A stretch of 64,000 bases of DNA, taken from NCBI RefSeq assembly GCF_017163755.1, contig NZ_JAFIWC010000008.1:62001-126000 (forward strand), read 5' to 3'. Below, in pieces: positions 36,847-44,996 of this stretch. Each line of letters opens with the position of its first letter. Positions within the stretch are counted from its first letter, which is position 1. The notes below the pieces were generated by a model, which was given only the letters and a program-made list of their open reading frames with translations, searched no databases and was not told the DNA's origin. The translations under genes were made by a program, and so were the position numbers. Origin of the DNA: Xanthomonas sp. Its GTDB lineage: Bacteria; Pseudomonadota; Gammaproteobacteria; Xanthomonadales; Xanthomonadaceae.

Positions 36847-38070
36847 ATGAACGACTCCACGGACACTCCCGCCATGGCCATGGATCGCAACTGGCCGCTG
36901 GTCGCCGCCGGCGCGCTGATGGGTTGCGTGGCGGTGGGCACGGTGTTTTCGCTGGCGGTGCTGCTCGGGCCGATGAGCGCGGCCACCGGCTGGTCGCGCG
37001 CGGGCCTTTCCAGCGCGATGACGCTCGCCTTCCTGAGCATGGGCGTGGCTGGTTTCGGGTGGGGCATCCTGAGCGACCGCTTCGGCCCGCGGGCGGTGGT
37101 GCTGGCCGGTTCGCTGCTGCTGGGCCTGGCCTGCGTGCTGGCCAGCCGCGCCACCAGCCTGCTGCAGTTCCAGCTTGCCTACGGCGTGCTGCTCGGCGCC
37201 GCGGCGGCCAGCTTCTTCGCGCCGGTGATCGCCGCCACCGCGGCGTCGTTCGAGCGGCGCCGCAACCTGGCGGTATCGCTGGTGTCGGCCGGCATGGGCG
37301 TCGCGCCGATGACCTTGTCGCCGCTGGTGGCATGGCTGGTGAGCGAACACGATTGGCGTACCACGCTGCTGATCGTCGGTGCGCTGGCCTGGACATTGAC
37401 CTTGCCGGCGGCCTGGTTCGTGCGCAGCGCCTGCGCAGCCAAGGCCGCCAGCGACGACGGCGGCGCGACGCAAACGCTGTCGGCCGGGCAGGCGCTGCGC
37501 TCCAGGCCGTTCATCGTGCTGGCCACGACGTTCTTCGCCTGCTGCGCCGCGCATTCGGGGCCGATCTTCCACACCGTGAGCTATGCCATCGGCTGCGGCC
37601 TGAGCGTGACCGCCGCCGTCACCATCTACAGCATGGAGGGCGCGGCCGGGCTGGGCGGGCGGCTGCTGTTCGGCGTCCTTGCCGACCGCGTGGGGGCCAA
37701 GCCCGTGCTGGTGGCCGGCCTGCTCGTGCAGGCGCTGGCCGCGGCCGCCTACCTGCAGGCGAGCCAGCTCGGCGGCTTCTATGCGGTGGCGATCGTGTTC
37801 GGCGTGGCCTATGGCGGCACCATGCCGCTGTACGCCTCGCTCGCGCGCGAAGCATTCGGCCCGCGGATCCTCGGCACCGTGCTCGGCGCGGCGAGCCTGC
37901 TGTCCAGCCTGGGCATGGCGCTGGGGCCGCTGGCCGGCGGCTGGCTGTACGATCGCTACGGAAGCTACACGTGGCTGTACCTGGGCTCGATGGCGGTAGG
38001 CCTGGGCGCGGTGGCGATCGCGCTGCTGTTTCCGGCCGCGCGACATCGCCGGCTGGCGCAGGCGACGTGA
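36847..38070 (+). CDS. MFS transporter
   Basis: 407 residues with twelve hydrophobic segments. The motif-A loop between helices 2 and 3 reads GWGILSDRFGPRAVVL, and the second-half counterpart is GRLLFGVLADRVGAKPVL. The N-terminal GALMGCVAVGTVFSLAVLLGPMSAATGWSRAG resembles oxalate/formate antiporter-like or monocarboxylate-type MFS proteins. Substrate unknown. An ATG 20 codons earlier is in frame, but the chosen start precedes the first helix compactly. Confidence 0.85.
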   Translation: MNDSTDTPAMAMDRNWPLVAAGALMGCVAVGTVFSLAVLLGPMSAATGWSRAGLSSAMTLAFLSMGVAGFGWGILSDRFGPRAVVLAGSLLLGLACVLASRATSLLQFQLAYGVLLGAAAASFFAPVIAATAASFERRRNLAVSLVSAGMGVAPMTLSPLVAWLVSEHDWRTTLLIVGALAWTLTLPAAWFVRSACAAKAASDDGGATQTLSAGQALRSRPFIVLATTFFACCAAHSGPIFHTVSYAIGCGLSVTAAVTIYSMEGAAGLGGRLLFGVLADRVGAKPVLVAGLLVQALAAAAYLQASQLGGFYAVAIVFGVAYGGTMPLYASLAREAFGPRILGTVLGAASLLSSLGMALGPLAGGWLYDRYGSYTWLYLGSMAVGLGAVAIALLFPAARHRRLAQAT

Positions 38071-38362
38071 CGGGAGGTGGCGACGAGCGGCCAGCCCGGC
38101 TTGTTCTTCCGCACGGCTCTAGTGCGGACCAGGCGGGTCTTCGGTCTGTCGAAGACGTCTCCTCACGCGTAGGGCGGCGCGTTGTGTTCGCGCCGCCCGC
38201 GCCCGACAGGCGGGACGGCGATGGCCCCCGTACGTCTTCATCGCCGGAAGCGATGCATGGCCGCGCCTGCCGGCGGCGTCCAGCACGACGTCGATGCGCC
38301 ATGCAACGCCATCTGGATGATGGCGCCCTTCGCAAGGCGGTGGAGCGATCCGATATCGGCTT

Positions 38363-39055
38363 TCAAGCCTTGGCAATCGTGGCGAGCTGCGCGATGAGCG
38401 CGGCCGCCGCTTCCGAGGACGAGGCAGGGTTCTGGCCGGTGATCAGCAGACCGTCGCTGACGACGTACGAACCCCAGTCCGGACCCTTCGAGTAGAGGCC
38501 GCCGTTGGCCTTGAGCGCATCCTCGACCAGGAACGGCACCACCTCGGTCAGGCCGACGCCGTCCTCCTCGGTGTTGGTGAATCCGGTGACCTGCTTGCCT
38601 TCGACCAGTGGCCTGCCGTTCGATGCCTTGACGTGGCGGAGTACGCCCGGCGCGTGACACACCAGCGCGACCGGCTTGCCGGCTTCGATGAACGACTCGA
38701 TCAACGCGATGGAGTGCTGGTCTTCGGCAAGGTCCCACAGCGGGCCGTGGCCGCCCGGGTAGAAGACCGCGTCGAAGTCCGCCTGCGAGACGCTGTCGAG
38801 GCGAACGGTGCTCGCCAGCTGCGCGTTCGCGGCCGGATCGGCTTCGAACCGATGCGTGAGTTTGGTCTGGAAGGAGGGCTCGTTGCTCTTCGGATCCAGC
38901 GGCGGTTGGCCGCCCTTGGGAGAGGCGAGCACGATCTCGGCGCCGGCATCCTTGAGCGCGTAGTAGGGCGCGGCCAGCTCTTCGAGCCAGAAGCCGGTCT
39001 TGCGGCCGGTGTCGCCGAGTTCGTCGTGCGAGGTCAGAACGATGAGGACTTTCAT
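38363..39055 (-). CDS. DJ-1/PfpI family class I glutamine amidotransferase-like protein
   Basis: 230 residues. MKVLIVLTSHDELGDTGRKT with GFWLEELAAPYYALKDAG is typical of the Hsp31/YhbO-like branch; nucleophile Cys133 with His134 in LVCHAPGVL forms the elbow, and an acidic residue (Glu26) completes the site. Members act as glyoxalase III/deglycase or chaperones under electrophile stress. Its promoter carries the same palindrome as the divergent-side TetR gene at 39151-39756, so it is probably induced by electrophiles through that repressor. Confidence 0.88.
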   Translation of the reverse strand: MKVLIVLTSHDELGDTGRKTGFWLEELAAPYYALKDAGAEIVLASPKGGQPPLDPKSNEPSFQTKLTHRFEADPAANAQLASTVRLDSVSQADFDAVFYPGGHGPLWDLAEDQHSIALIESFIEAGKPVALVCHAPGVLRHVKASNGRPLVEGKQVTGFTNTEEDGVGLTEVVPFLVEDALKANGGLYSKGPDWGSYVVSDGLLITGQNPASSSEAAAALIAQLATIAKA

Positions 39056-39081
39056 GGTGATGCTCCTGTAGTGGATTGTAA

Positions 39082-39096
39082 TAGACCGGTCGTCTG
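39082..39096. promoter_or_regulatory. TetR operator copy 1 (DJ-1 promoter)
   Basis: TAGACCGGTCGTCTG, 27 bases upstream of the DJ-1 family start codon, shares 14 of 15 bases with the palindrome in front of the adjacent TetR gene. Confidence 0.75.
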
Positions 39097-39150
39097 GAAA
39101 GCGGTCGTGGAAATGCACCTCGACGAGGAAGTGCGTGCAGCGGTCCCCGG

Positions 39151-39756
39151 TCAGGGCGAAAGGTGAAGAATCCGAGCCGTCGTGCCCAGTGCTGTTTCGA
39201 ACGGTTGGGTGTTGCGGACGATCTTGACCATGACACTGGCGCCCAGCCAGAGTTGGTAGAGGCTTTGCGCCACGGTATGCGGCTCGCCGTCGATGGACAG
39301 CGAGCCCTCCGCCACGCCTGCCTCGATCGCGCGCGCCAGGCGGTCGATGATCGCCGAGGTCCCGCGCTTCAGGCTGGCGCGCATGGCTTCGGACAGATCA
39401 GCGACCTCGGCGCCCAGCTTCACGGCCAGGCACTTGCCCTGGCAATCCTCGAAAGATTGGTTGTCCTTCCAGGCCAGGAAATAGTTGCTTAATTGCTGCG
39501 CCTTCGTCTGGCCTGGCTGGCGAAAGATGGTGTCGATCTCGGCGAGATAGTCCTCGAAGTAATCCTCGAGCAGCGCCTCGCCGAAGGCGTCCTTGGACGC
39601 GAAGTAGTGGTAGAAGGACCCCTTCGGCACGCCCGCGGCCGTCAGGACCTCGTTCAGCCCGACGGCCGAGAAGCCCTTGCCACCGATGATCCGTTGGCCT
39701 GTGACCAGGATCTTCTGGCGGGCATCGACGGTGTCAGTGGCTGTGGCGGAGTTCAT
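39151..39756 (-). CDS. TetR-family repressor of the DJ-1 gene
   Basis: 201 residues from MNSATATDTV. The N-terminal helix-turn-helix is intact (GFSAVGLNEVLTAAGVPKGS followed by FYHYFASKD), and the ligand domain contains the Cys of FEDCQGKCLAVKLG, reminiscent of NemR/AcrR-like sensors of reactive electrophiles. It is on the same strand as, and upstream of, the DJ-1 family gene; both have a TAGACCGGTCGTCT operator, so it likely represses itself and its neighbour. Confidence 0.88.
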   Translation of the reverse strand: MNSATATDTVDARQKILVTGQRIIGGKGFSAVGLNEVLTAAGVPKGSFYHYFASKDAFGEALLEDYFEDYLAEIDTIFRQPGQTKAQQLSNYFLAWKDNQSFEDCQGKCLAVKLGAEVADLSEAMRASLKRGTSAIIDRLARAIEAGVAEGSLSIDGEPHTVAQSLYQLWLGASVMVKIVRNTQPFETALGTTARILHLSP

Positions 39757-39776
39757 GGGGGCACCATACACTCGAT

Positions 39777-39791
39777 TAGACCGGTCGTCTA
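39777..39791. promoter_or_regulatory. TetR operator copy 2 (autoregulatory)
   Basis: TAGACCGGTCGTCTA, a near-perfect 15-base palindrome 20 bases upstream of the TetR start codon, nearly identical to the site in the DJ-1 promoter. Confidence 0.8.
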
Positions 39792-40127
39792 GTGCCAGGT
39801 CCGTGGGTGGTTCGATCAGTACAGGCCGATGGCGCTGCTGATGGTCCCATGCGCAGTCGGCGCCGTCGCTAAACGCGTAGCGGGCAATGCAGAGCCGGTT
39901 CTTGTCATGCTTGCACTATCTGACGATCAGCACTTCGATGGTTGGTAGCGCAAAACTGCGGTCGTGGCTTGGCACGAACGAGCACCCAGGGCGGGACCTC
40001 GGTATGCAGGCTCGGTGTGCGGGGGGGTGTCCAGGTACGATTTGAGCGTTCGATTTGAGCGAGGTGCATGGGTCTTTGCCGCTGTGGCACAGAGCTACCA
40101 GTGTGTTTTACATAATATACATTATGC

Positions 40128-40203
40128 GAACTCGCATTGCTGGTGCCCGAAGCCACCGTGCTGCAGTTCGTGGTCGACCACGTGCAGCGCCGCTCGACTG
40201 ACG
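40128..40203 (+). pseudogene. Duplicate fragment of the tyrosine recombinase gene
   Basis: These 76 bases match 42648-42723 of the intact recombinase gene at about 72 positions without gaps, in the same orientation, and would encode VPEATVLQFVVDHVQRRSTD. Sequence on both sides is unrelated to the gene. An AT-rich palindrome (CATAAT-ATAC-ATTATG, 40111-40126) precedes it directly. The rest of 39792-40330 holds nothing else I can identify. Confidence 0.9.
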
Positions 40204-40330
40204 AAGCAGGTAAATCTGCTACCACGCGCCATGTAACTGTGCTACTTCTTCGGGCGCAACGAGTGTGCAACCAGGTGTTGAGCGCACCAAATTGTGAGCA
40301 GCCGCCCCGCTGTCGCACAATTAGTCTCGA

Positions 40331-40609
40331 CTAATCCTGCGACTTGTAAGTTAGCCGTGACAGCCTATCGCTGAGACTTTCTGTGAGCGGCCCGTGTTCA
40401 TAGCCGGCGAGCCAAGAAGGCTCCGGGACCTGCTCGTCGACGCCTAAGGCGCGCGCCAACTGCTTGGTCATACTGAGCGTTGGATAGTGACGGACCAATC
40501 TGCACGCTTCTTGGCGAACTTCACGTGGTAAGTCTTCGTTGAGAGCCAGCTCAACGAGGAAGGCTCCTGCCTGTGTGATATGGCGGACTGTTTCGGCTGC
40601 GGTTGTCAT
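40331..40609 (-). CDS. BPSL0761-like small protein
   Basis: 92 residues. MTTAAETVRHITQAGAFLVE with LALNEDLPREVRQEACRLVRHYPT resembles the BPSL0761 family, short helical proteins of unknown function common on mobile DNA of beta- and gammaproteobacteria. Last gene of the minus-strand run that starts with the kfrA-like gene. Confidence 0.7.
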   Translation of the reverse strand: MTTAAETVRHITQAGAFLVELALNEDLPREVRQEACRLVRHYPTLSMTKQLARALGVDEQVPEPSWLAGYEHGPLTESLSDRLSRLTYKSQD

Positions 40610-40679
40610 GGGTAGATGAGGATCCGGCAATGTGCTTCATATATGGAATACGCGCTGCGAAATCGCGGACGTCTGGCTC

Positions 40680-41039
40680 CTAGTAGAAGTCACTACTGCT
40701 TCGTCGGTAGACCTGAAAAGCCTGCTCGATCTGCGAATCAGTGGGATCTTGGTAGAGTGAGCCACTGGGCTGCTGCAATCGATGAGCTACCCGGTACCAG
40801 CCCTGAAAATCGTCATAGGAAAAGACGAAGCCCGACTTAGCAACAATGGCCTCTGGAGAAAGCAGAGGTTCGTCCTTTAGCTTTTTCACCACGCCTGCGG
40901 CGGCATCAGCTGCCGTGACTGCCGCGTCTTCGCCTTTATCAAGATGGAGAGCAAACGTCGCAGCCCACACTCGCGGCGCGGCCTGAGACAACAGCCATGA
41001 TCGGTATGATGGATCTAGATGGTCTGCGAGGTCACCCAT
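40680..41039 (-). CDS. Hypothetical island protein, 119 residues
   Basis: Starts MGDLADHLDPSYRSWLLSQA with GGAG at good spacing. It is soluble, with a middle part LHLDKGEDAAVTAADAAAGV that looks helical and a C-terminal FSYDDFQGWYRVAHRLQQPS. I do not recognise it. Position between the BPSL0761-like and kfrA-like genes suggests cargo or maintenance gene of the same mobile unit. Confidence 0.6.
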   Translation of the reverse strand: MGDLADHLDPSYRSWLLSQAAPRVWAATFALHLDKGEDAAVTAADAAAGVVKKLKDEPLLSPEAIVAKSGFVFSYDDFQGWYRVAHRLQQPSGSLYQDPTDSQIEQAFQVYRRSSSDFY

Positions 41040-41184
41040 ACTGTTCTCCAAGTGTGGTGGACACTCATAGCTTGAACATACCATGCACTTGTTGTCTAAC
41101 GTGCGGCTCGGCGTGGCTTGCGTGCAGCCGGTGTGGCTGAATTCTGACGTGAAGTGGGGCGCCCTGAGGTGGTCATCCGCAGCG

Positions 41185-41379
41185 TTACACAGGTGTACAA
41201 CGCCTGAGCTTATCGGCGGCAATCCTTGCAGCAGCGAGCAGTCCTTCGGCCAACTGTTCGGCTTCAGCGATTGAGAGCTCCAACTCGACGTTGTCTGTGA
41301 CCTCGTCACCTTGGTAGTCTAGGCGACCGTCCAGTGAGAGCTTGGCGTCCACATCCGGATCAACGCGCCATATTTCCAC
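41185..41379 (-). CDS. Hypothetical small acidic protein, 64 residues
   Basis: MEIWRVDPDVDAKLSLDGRL is followed by a helical tail VELELSIAEAEQLAEGLLAA and a basic end. It begins 36 bases after the kfrA-like stop codon on the same strand, so probably belongs to the same transcript. Function unknown; shortness limits confidence. Confidence 0.5.
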   Translation of the reverse strand: MEIWRVDPDVDAKLSLDGRLDYQGDEVTDNVELELSIAEAEQLAEGLLAAARIAADKLRRCTPV

Positions 41380-41415
41380 TGCAGGACGCCCTGCGCATCC
41401 GGCGGATGAGAGGAT

Positions 41416-42351
41416 CTAGGTTGCCACACGTGACTTACGTGCTCGTTTTGGCTTTGCTGCCACCGGTTCGGCCTCTGGCCCATGCTTCCGCCAAGCGGCC
41501 TCCAGAGCAGCAGGTAGATCTCGTAAATGCATCAACTGAGTATCGAGCGCATCCGCTCGAGCTCGCTGTGCAATGAGCTCCTGTTGCAAACTGCCGGCTG
41601 TTGCAGCCGCTTCGCTGAGCGATTCGCGATGGTCTCGTTCTATGGCTGCCAGATTGTGCCGGAGCGCGGCCAGCTGATGGCGCAGCTCGTTAGCGTCTTG
41701 CCGTGCACGATCAATCTCTGCGTGAGCGCGGTCCTCTATTGCGCGTACATGGCTTGTCAAATCCTCGCGCTCGACGCGAGCCGCTTCCTGTAGGTTTTGA
41801 ATCTGGATCTGTAGAGCATCACGGTTGGCTTCTACGTCGACGACTCGTGCTAGTGCGGCATCGCGCTGTCTGCCTAGCTCAGCCACCTGATGCTTCAGCT
41901 GTTCGACAAGACGTTCTAGCTCGCCGCCGCGTGCTTCCGCAAGCCGCTCCGCCTGACGGGCGGAGTCAGCCTGCGCGCGGATGTGGACAAGTTCTGCGTC
42001 CATACTTTGGCGATCGTGATCCAATGCCTCCCGCGCATCCAACAGAGCGGTGTGCTCGCTGGCTAAGGCCTCGTCAGCATGCATGCGCGCATGGTCAAGC
42101 GCCAATGCCCACCACTGCCCCGCCAGGTTAGCGATAGCCTCCGGTACGTTAGCCGTGGCAACGCGGGCTTGATCGCTATTTGCGAGGCGCTTGCCCAGCG
42201 CTTTCCACCAGGTCTCGAGGTGCCGCACGACAGTGTTCGGCGATCCGGTGCCTAGATGAGCACGGATGCGTTCCACGGTCGGACGTTCGCCAAGCGCGAC
42301 AAGCGTGTCGGCGGCGGCGTGGACGTCTGATTCTGTGATGCCTCTGGCCAT
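41416..42351 (-). CDS. KfrA-like DNA-binding coiled-coil protein
   Basis: 311 residues. The N-terminal 120 residues match the KfrA_N domain: MARGITESDVHAAADTLVAL, ERPTVERIRAHLGTGSPNTV, VRHLETWWKALGKRL. The remainder (about 125-285) is a long coiled coil of heptads (DREALDH..., QLKHQVAELGRQRDAALARV), ending in a basic Lys/Arg tail that could bind DNA. KfrA proteins are plasmid regulators that coat DNA and assist partition. Divergent from the tyrosine recombinase gene, with a palindrome between; the pair looks like the maintenance and integration core of a mobile element. Confidence 0.88.
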   Translation of the reverse strand: MARGITESDVHAAADTLVALGERPTVERIRAHLGTGSPNTVVRHLETWWKALGKRLANSDQARVATANVPEAIANLAGQWWALALDHARMHADEALASEHTALLDAREALDHDRQSMDAELVHIRAQADSARQAERLAEARGGELERLVEQLKHQVAELGRQRDAALARVVDVEANRDALQIQIQNLQEAARVEREDLTSHVRAIEDRAHAEIDRARQDANELRHQLAALRHNLAAIERDHRESLSEAAATAGSLQQELIAQRARADALDTQLMHLRDLPAALEAAWRKHGPEAEPVAAKPKRARKSRVAT

Positions 42352-42398
42352 TGAAGTGCCTCCCGGATTGGCGCCCTGCCCTGCAGTTGACGTACTCG

Positions 42399-42417
42399 CG
42401 ATAAGTGATGATTATCG
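42399..42417. promoter_or_regulatory. Palindrome in the kfrA/recombinase divergent promoter
   Basis: CGATAA-GTGATGA-TTATCG, a 6 bp inverted repeat with 7-base spacer, about 48 bases upstream of the kfrA-like start codon. A second weaker inverted pair (ACATT/AATGT) brackets the recombinase ATG. Either may be an autoregulatory KfrA operator. Confidence 0.5.
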
Positions 42418-42455
42418 TGGCTACGCCTGCTAATTCGTAGCGTACATTACATACT

Positions 42456-43541
42456 ATGAATGTTAATTCCACTAGTGCCGCCCTCGTCCAGACCGTCCAC
42501 CAGCTGGTACTGCCCGAACAGCTGGCGCAACAGGCGGCGGACGCGGTGCGCGAGCTGCTGGCCGAAGCAGCGGCAGAGAACACCACCCGCAGCTACACCA
42601 GTGCCCTGCGCTACTGGGCCGGCTGGCATGCGGCGCGCTACGGCATCGAGCTCACATTGCCGGTGCCCGAAGCCACCGTGCTGCAGTTTGTGGTCGACCA
42701 CGTGCAGCGCCGCTCGACTGACGGTGAGCTGGCGTGGGAGCTGCCGCCGATCGTGGACCAGACCTTGGTGGCCGCCGGCCTGAAGGCCAAGCTTGGGCCC
42801 TGGACCTTGGCCACCGTGCGGCATCGGGTCGCCGTGCTGTCGACCGCGCACCGGCTCAAACAGGTGGCCAATCCCTGCGAGCAGCCGGCGATCCGCACGG
42901 TGCTGAGCCGGGCAGCCCGGGCCGCGGTCAAGCGCGGTGAGCGACCGCGCAAGAAGACCGCGATCACCCTACCCGAGCTGGAGGCGATGCTGGCCACCTG
43001 TGACGACAGCCTGGAAGGGATCCGCGACCGCGCCCTGCTCTGCTTTGGGTTCGCCAGCGGCGGCCGCCGGCGTAGCGAGATCGCCGCGGCCGACCTACGC
43101 GACCTGCGCCGGATCGGAGAGGCGGGCTACCTCTACCGCCTGGAGCACAGCAAGACGCAGCAGGCTGGCGTCACCGCGAGCTCGACCCCGGATAAGCCGG
43201 TGCTGGACCGCGCTGCTGTGGCCCTTGAGGAATGGATCGCCGAGGCGGGCATTAAGGAGGGGGCGATCTTCCGCCGTCTGTGGAAGCGCCGCGTGGGCCC
43301 TGCCCTGTCCCCCGCCGCCGTGGCCGAGATCGTGCAACGCCGGGCGAAGCTCGCGGGAATCGAGGGAGACTTTGGGGGACACAGCCTTCGCTCGGGCTTC
43401 GTGACGGAAGCCAGCCGCCAAGGCGTGCCGCTGGCCGCGATCATGCAGATGACCGAGCACCGGGCGGTGTCGAGTGTTGTAGGGTATTTTCAAACAGGCG
43501 GAGCTACAGCAAATCCAGCTGCTCGATTGCTTGAAGACTGA
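42456..43541 (+). CDS. Tyrosine-type site-specific recombinase/integrase
   Basis: 361 residues. A SAM-like core-binding domain (about 25-145) with LAEAAAENTTRSYTSALRYW precedes a catalytic domain containing the full set of residues: Arg205 in SGGRRRSE, Lys233 in HSKTQQ, His309 and Arg312 in HSLRSGF, His335 in TEHRAV, and nucleophile Tyr344 in VGYFQTG. It should be active. It probably drives movement of the neighbouring kfrA operon or of the whole island. A 76 bp piece of its own gene is duplicated at 40128-40203. Confidence 0.92.
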   Translation: MNVNSTSAALVQTVHQLVLPEQLAQQAADAVRELLAEAAAENTTRSYTSALRYWAGWHAARYGIELTLPVPEATVLQFVVDHVQRRSTDGELAWELPPIVDQTLVAAGLKAKLGPWTLATVRHRVAVLSTAHRLKQVANPCEQPAIRTVLSRAARAAVKRGERPRKKTAITLPELEAMLATCDDSLEGIRDRALLCFGFASGGRRRSEIAAADLRDLRRIGEAGYLYRLEHSKTQQAGVTASSTPDKPVLDRAAVALEEWIAEAGIKEGAIFRRLWKRRVGPALSPAAVAEIVQRRAKLAGIEGDFGGHSLRSGFVTEASRQGVPLAAIMQMTEHRAVSSVVGYFQTGGATANPAARLLED

Positions 43542-43786
43542 AGGCCAACGCCATTAAGGCTCGTCGATGGAGCGGGTACCACGGTCCGGACAAGCCGCTG
43601 CTGGGCCGGTCGCTGTCGCCCTGCAGGCCTGGCTCACCGAGGGGCGCTGTTCCGACGGGTGTGGGCTCGCTGCCGCCGCTGACGGTGGATTGCTGTGGGT
43701 GAAGGTGTAGCGGCCCGAACGTGTGCGGGCCGCAGTACAATCGGACTGAGCACCATGTGCGCGGAGTTCGCACCGAAGGGGGGGAG

Positions 43787-44911
43787 GTGGATCCATCGGG
43801 CTTCATGCATCAGTACTACGACTGGAATGCGTTCGAGCGGTTCATCAAGGAGCTTCATGCCGCCGACGGGGATGTCATCGTCCAGCACAATGTCACCGAA
43901 GTTGATCGGTACGGTGCCAAGCGGCAGATTGACGTCAAAATCGTTCGAAAATCTCCGCTCTACACCTTCACTACGCTGGTGGAATGCAAGCGCTGGAAGG
44001 AGCCCGTGGGGCGTGACCGTGTCGACGTGCTTGCGGTCAGCCTGGAAGGCTTGGCAGCCAATCACGGTGCCATATTCACGACCACGGGGTTTGAGGAAGG
44101 GGCGGTCGCGTATGCTCGTAGCAAGGGCATTGAGCTGTACCTGGTTCGTGATCTTTCGGATCAGGAGTGGGGACTGCCGGGCAGGCACCTGCACTTCCAC
44201 GCGCATCTGGCTGCGGCCGAACTGCGACATGTGCACTTCGCTGCAACCGCCATTCCACTCATCGACGAGTTAGAGCCGGATCTTGAGTTACACATCGATC
44301 TTCGGCCCGAGAAGGCATTGGATCCTCAATTCGATCTGTTTTCAACACGCACGGGGGAACACGGCGCGAGCTTGGTAAGTCTACTGGGGGAGGCCCATCG
44401 CCTGCTTCTGTCATTTGTCAGCCAGCTCAAGCCGGCGCGTGACTGGTCACAGCGCGGAATACTGCAACTGTCCGCCCGTGCTGAACTTGACTTCACTGGC
44501 ACACCTTTCTGCCAGTTGCGGCTACAGAAGGCAGCCGTTCGCATTGAGCGTGTGGGCTTTGAGTTCATTACCCACATAAGCCGATCGGAAATCAGCGTGG
44601 ATCGTGGCGCGAACCTTGATTTTGCTGTGATGGTCGAGAGCTTCGTCAGCGAGCAGCGGTTGATCGCCCAGCGCGGAAAGCAGGATTCTCGAATTCACAT
44701 GAATGCGCATCAGCCGAATACCTCGACCGACGCGCCGCTGGAGAATGGAAACATCTTCAGGATGGATTGCTCCCCCTGGACGGGCCTCGGTGCCGGGGTG
44801 CCCGCCGAGCGCATGGCCATCGGCGAACTGCTCTGCGCTGTGGTTAGCCCTGATGCGGCGCTGCCAGGACTGAAGCTGAAGATAGGGTCTGATCTGCACA
44901 CAAACCGGTGA
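43787..44911 (+). CDS. Mrr-like restriction endonuclease-fold protein
   Basis: About 374 residues from GTG 43787; ATG 43805 is an alternative and ATG 43721 a longer one. Residues about 10-115 hold a PD-(D/E)xK nuclease core in Mrr style: QIDVKI with Asp49, then TLVECKRWKEPVGRDRVDVL with Glu66 and Lys68. The C-terminal two thirds are unrecognised and may bind DNA or a modification. Such proteins cut foreign or modified DNA. It stands at the left edge of the defence gene run, 85 bases before the PHP-ATPase gene on the same strand, possibly co-transcribed. Confidence 0.72.
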   Translation: MDPSGFMHQYYDWNAFERFIKELHAADGDVIVQHNVTEVDRYGAKRQIDVKIVRKSPLYTFTTLVECKRWKEPVGRDRVDVLAVSLEGLAANHGAIFTTTGFEEGAVAYARSKGIELYLVRDLSDQEWGLPGRHLHFHAHLAAAELRHVHFAATAIPLIDELEPDLELHIDLRPEKALDPQFDLFSTRTGEHGASLVSLLGEAHRLLLSFVSQLKPARDWSQRGILQLSARAELDFTGTPFCQLRLQKAAVRIERVGFEFITHISRSEISVDRGANLDFAVMVESFVSEQRLIAQRGKQDSRIHMNAHQPNTSTDAPLENGNIFRMDCSPWTGLGAGVPAERMAIGELLCAVVSPDAALPGLKLKIGSDLHTNR

Positions 44912-44996
44912 AGTCCACGCAGGCGCATCTGCTTGGCTTCGTCCGGCGCGAAACGTTGGCAGCGATATACAACTACGAGAACAGGGGAGTTCAGTG

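Noticed and set aside
42456-43541. Integron integrase IntI for the attC cassette at 59686
   Set aside because: The recombinase lacks any recognisable IntI-specific insertion and lies 16 kb away with no attI; it pairs with the kfrA operon instead.
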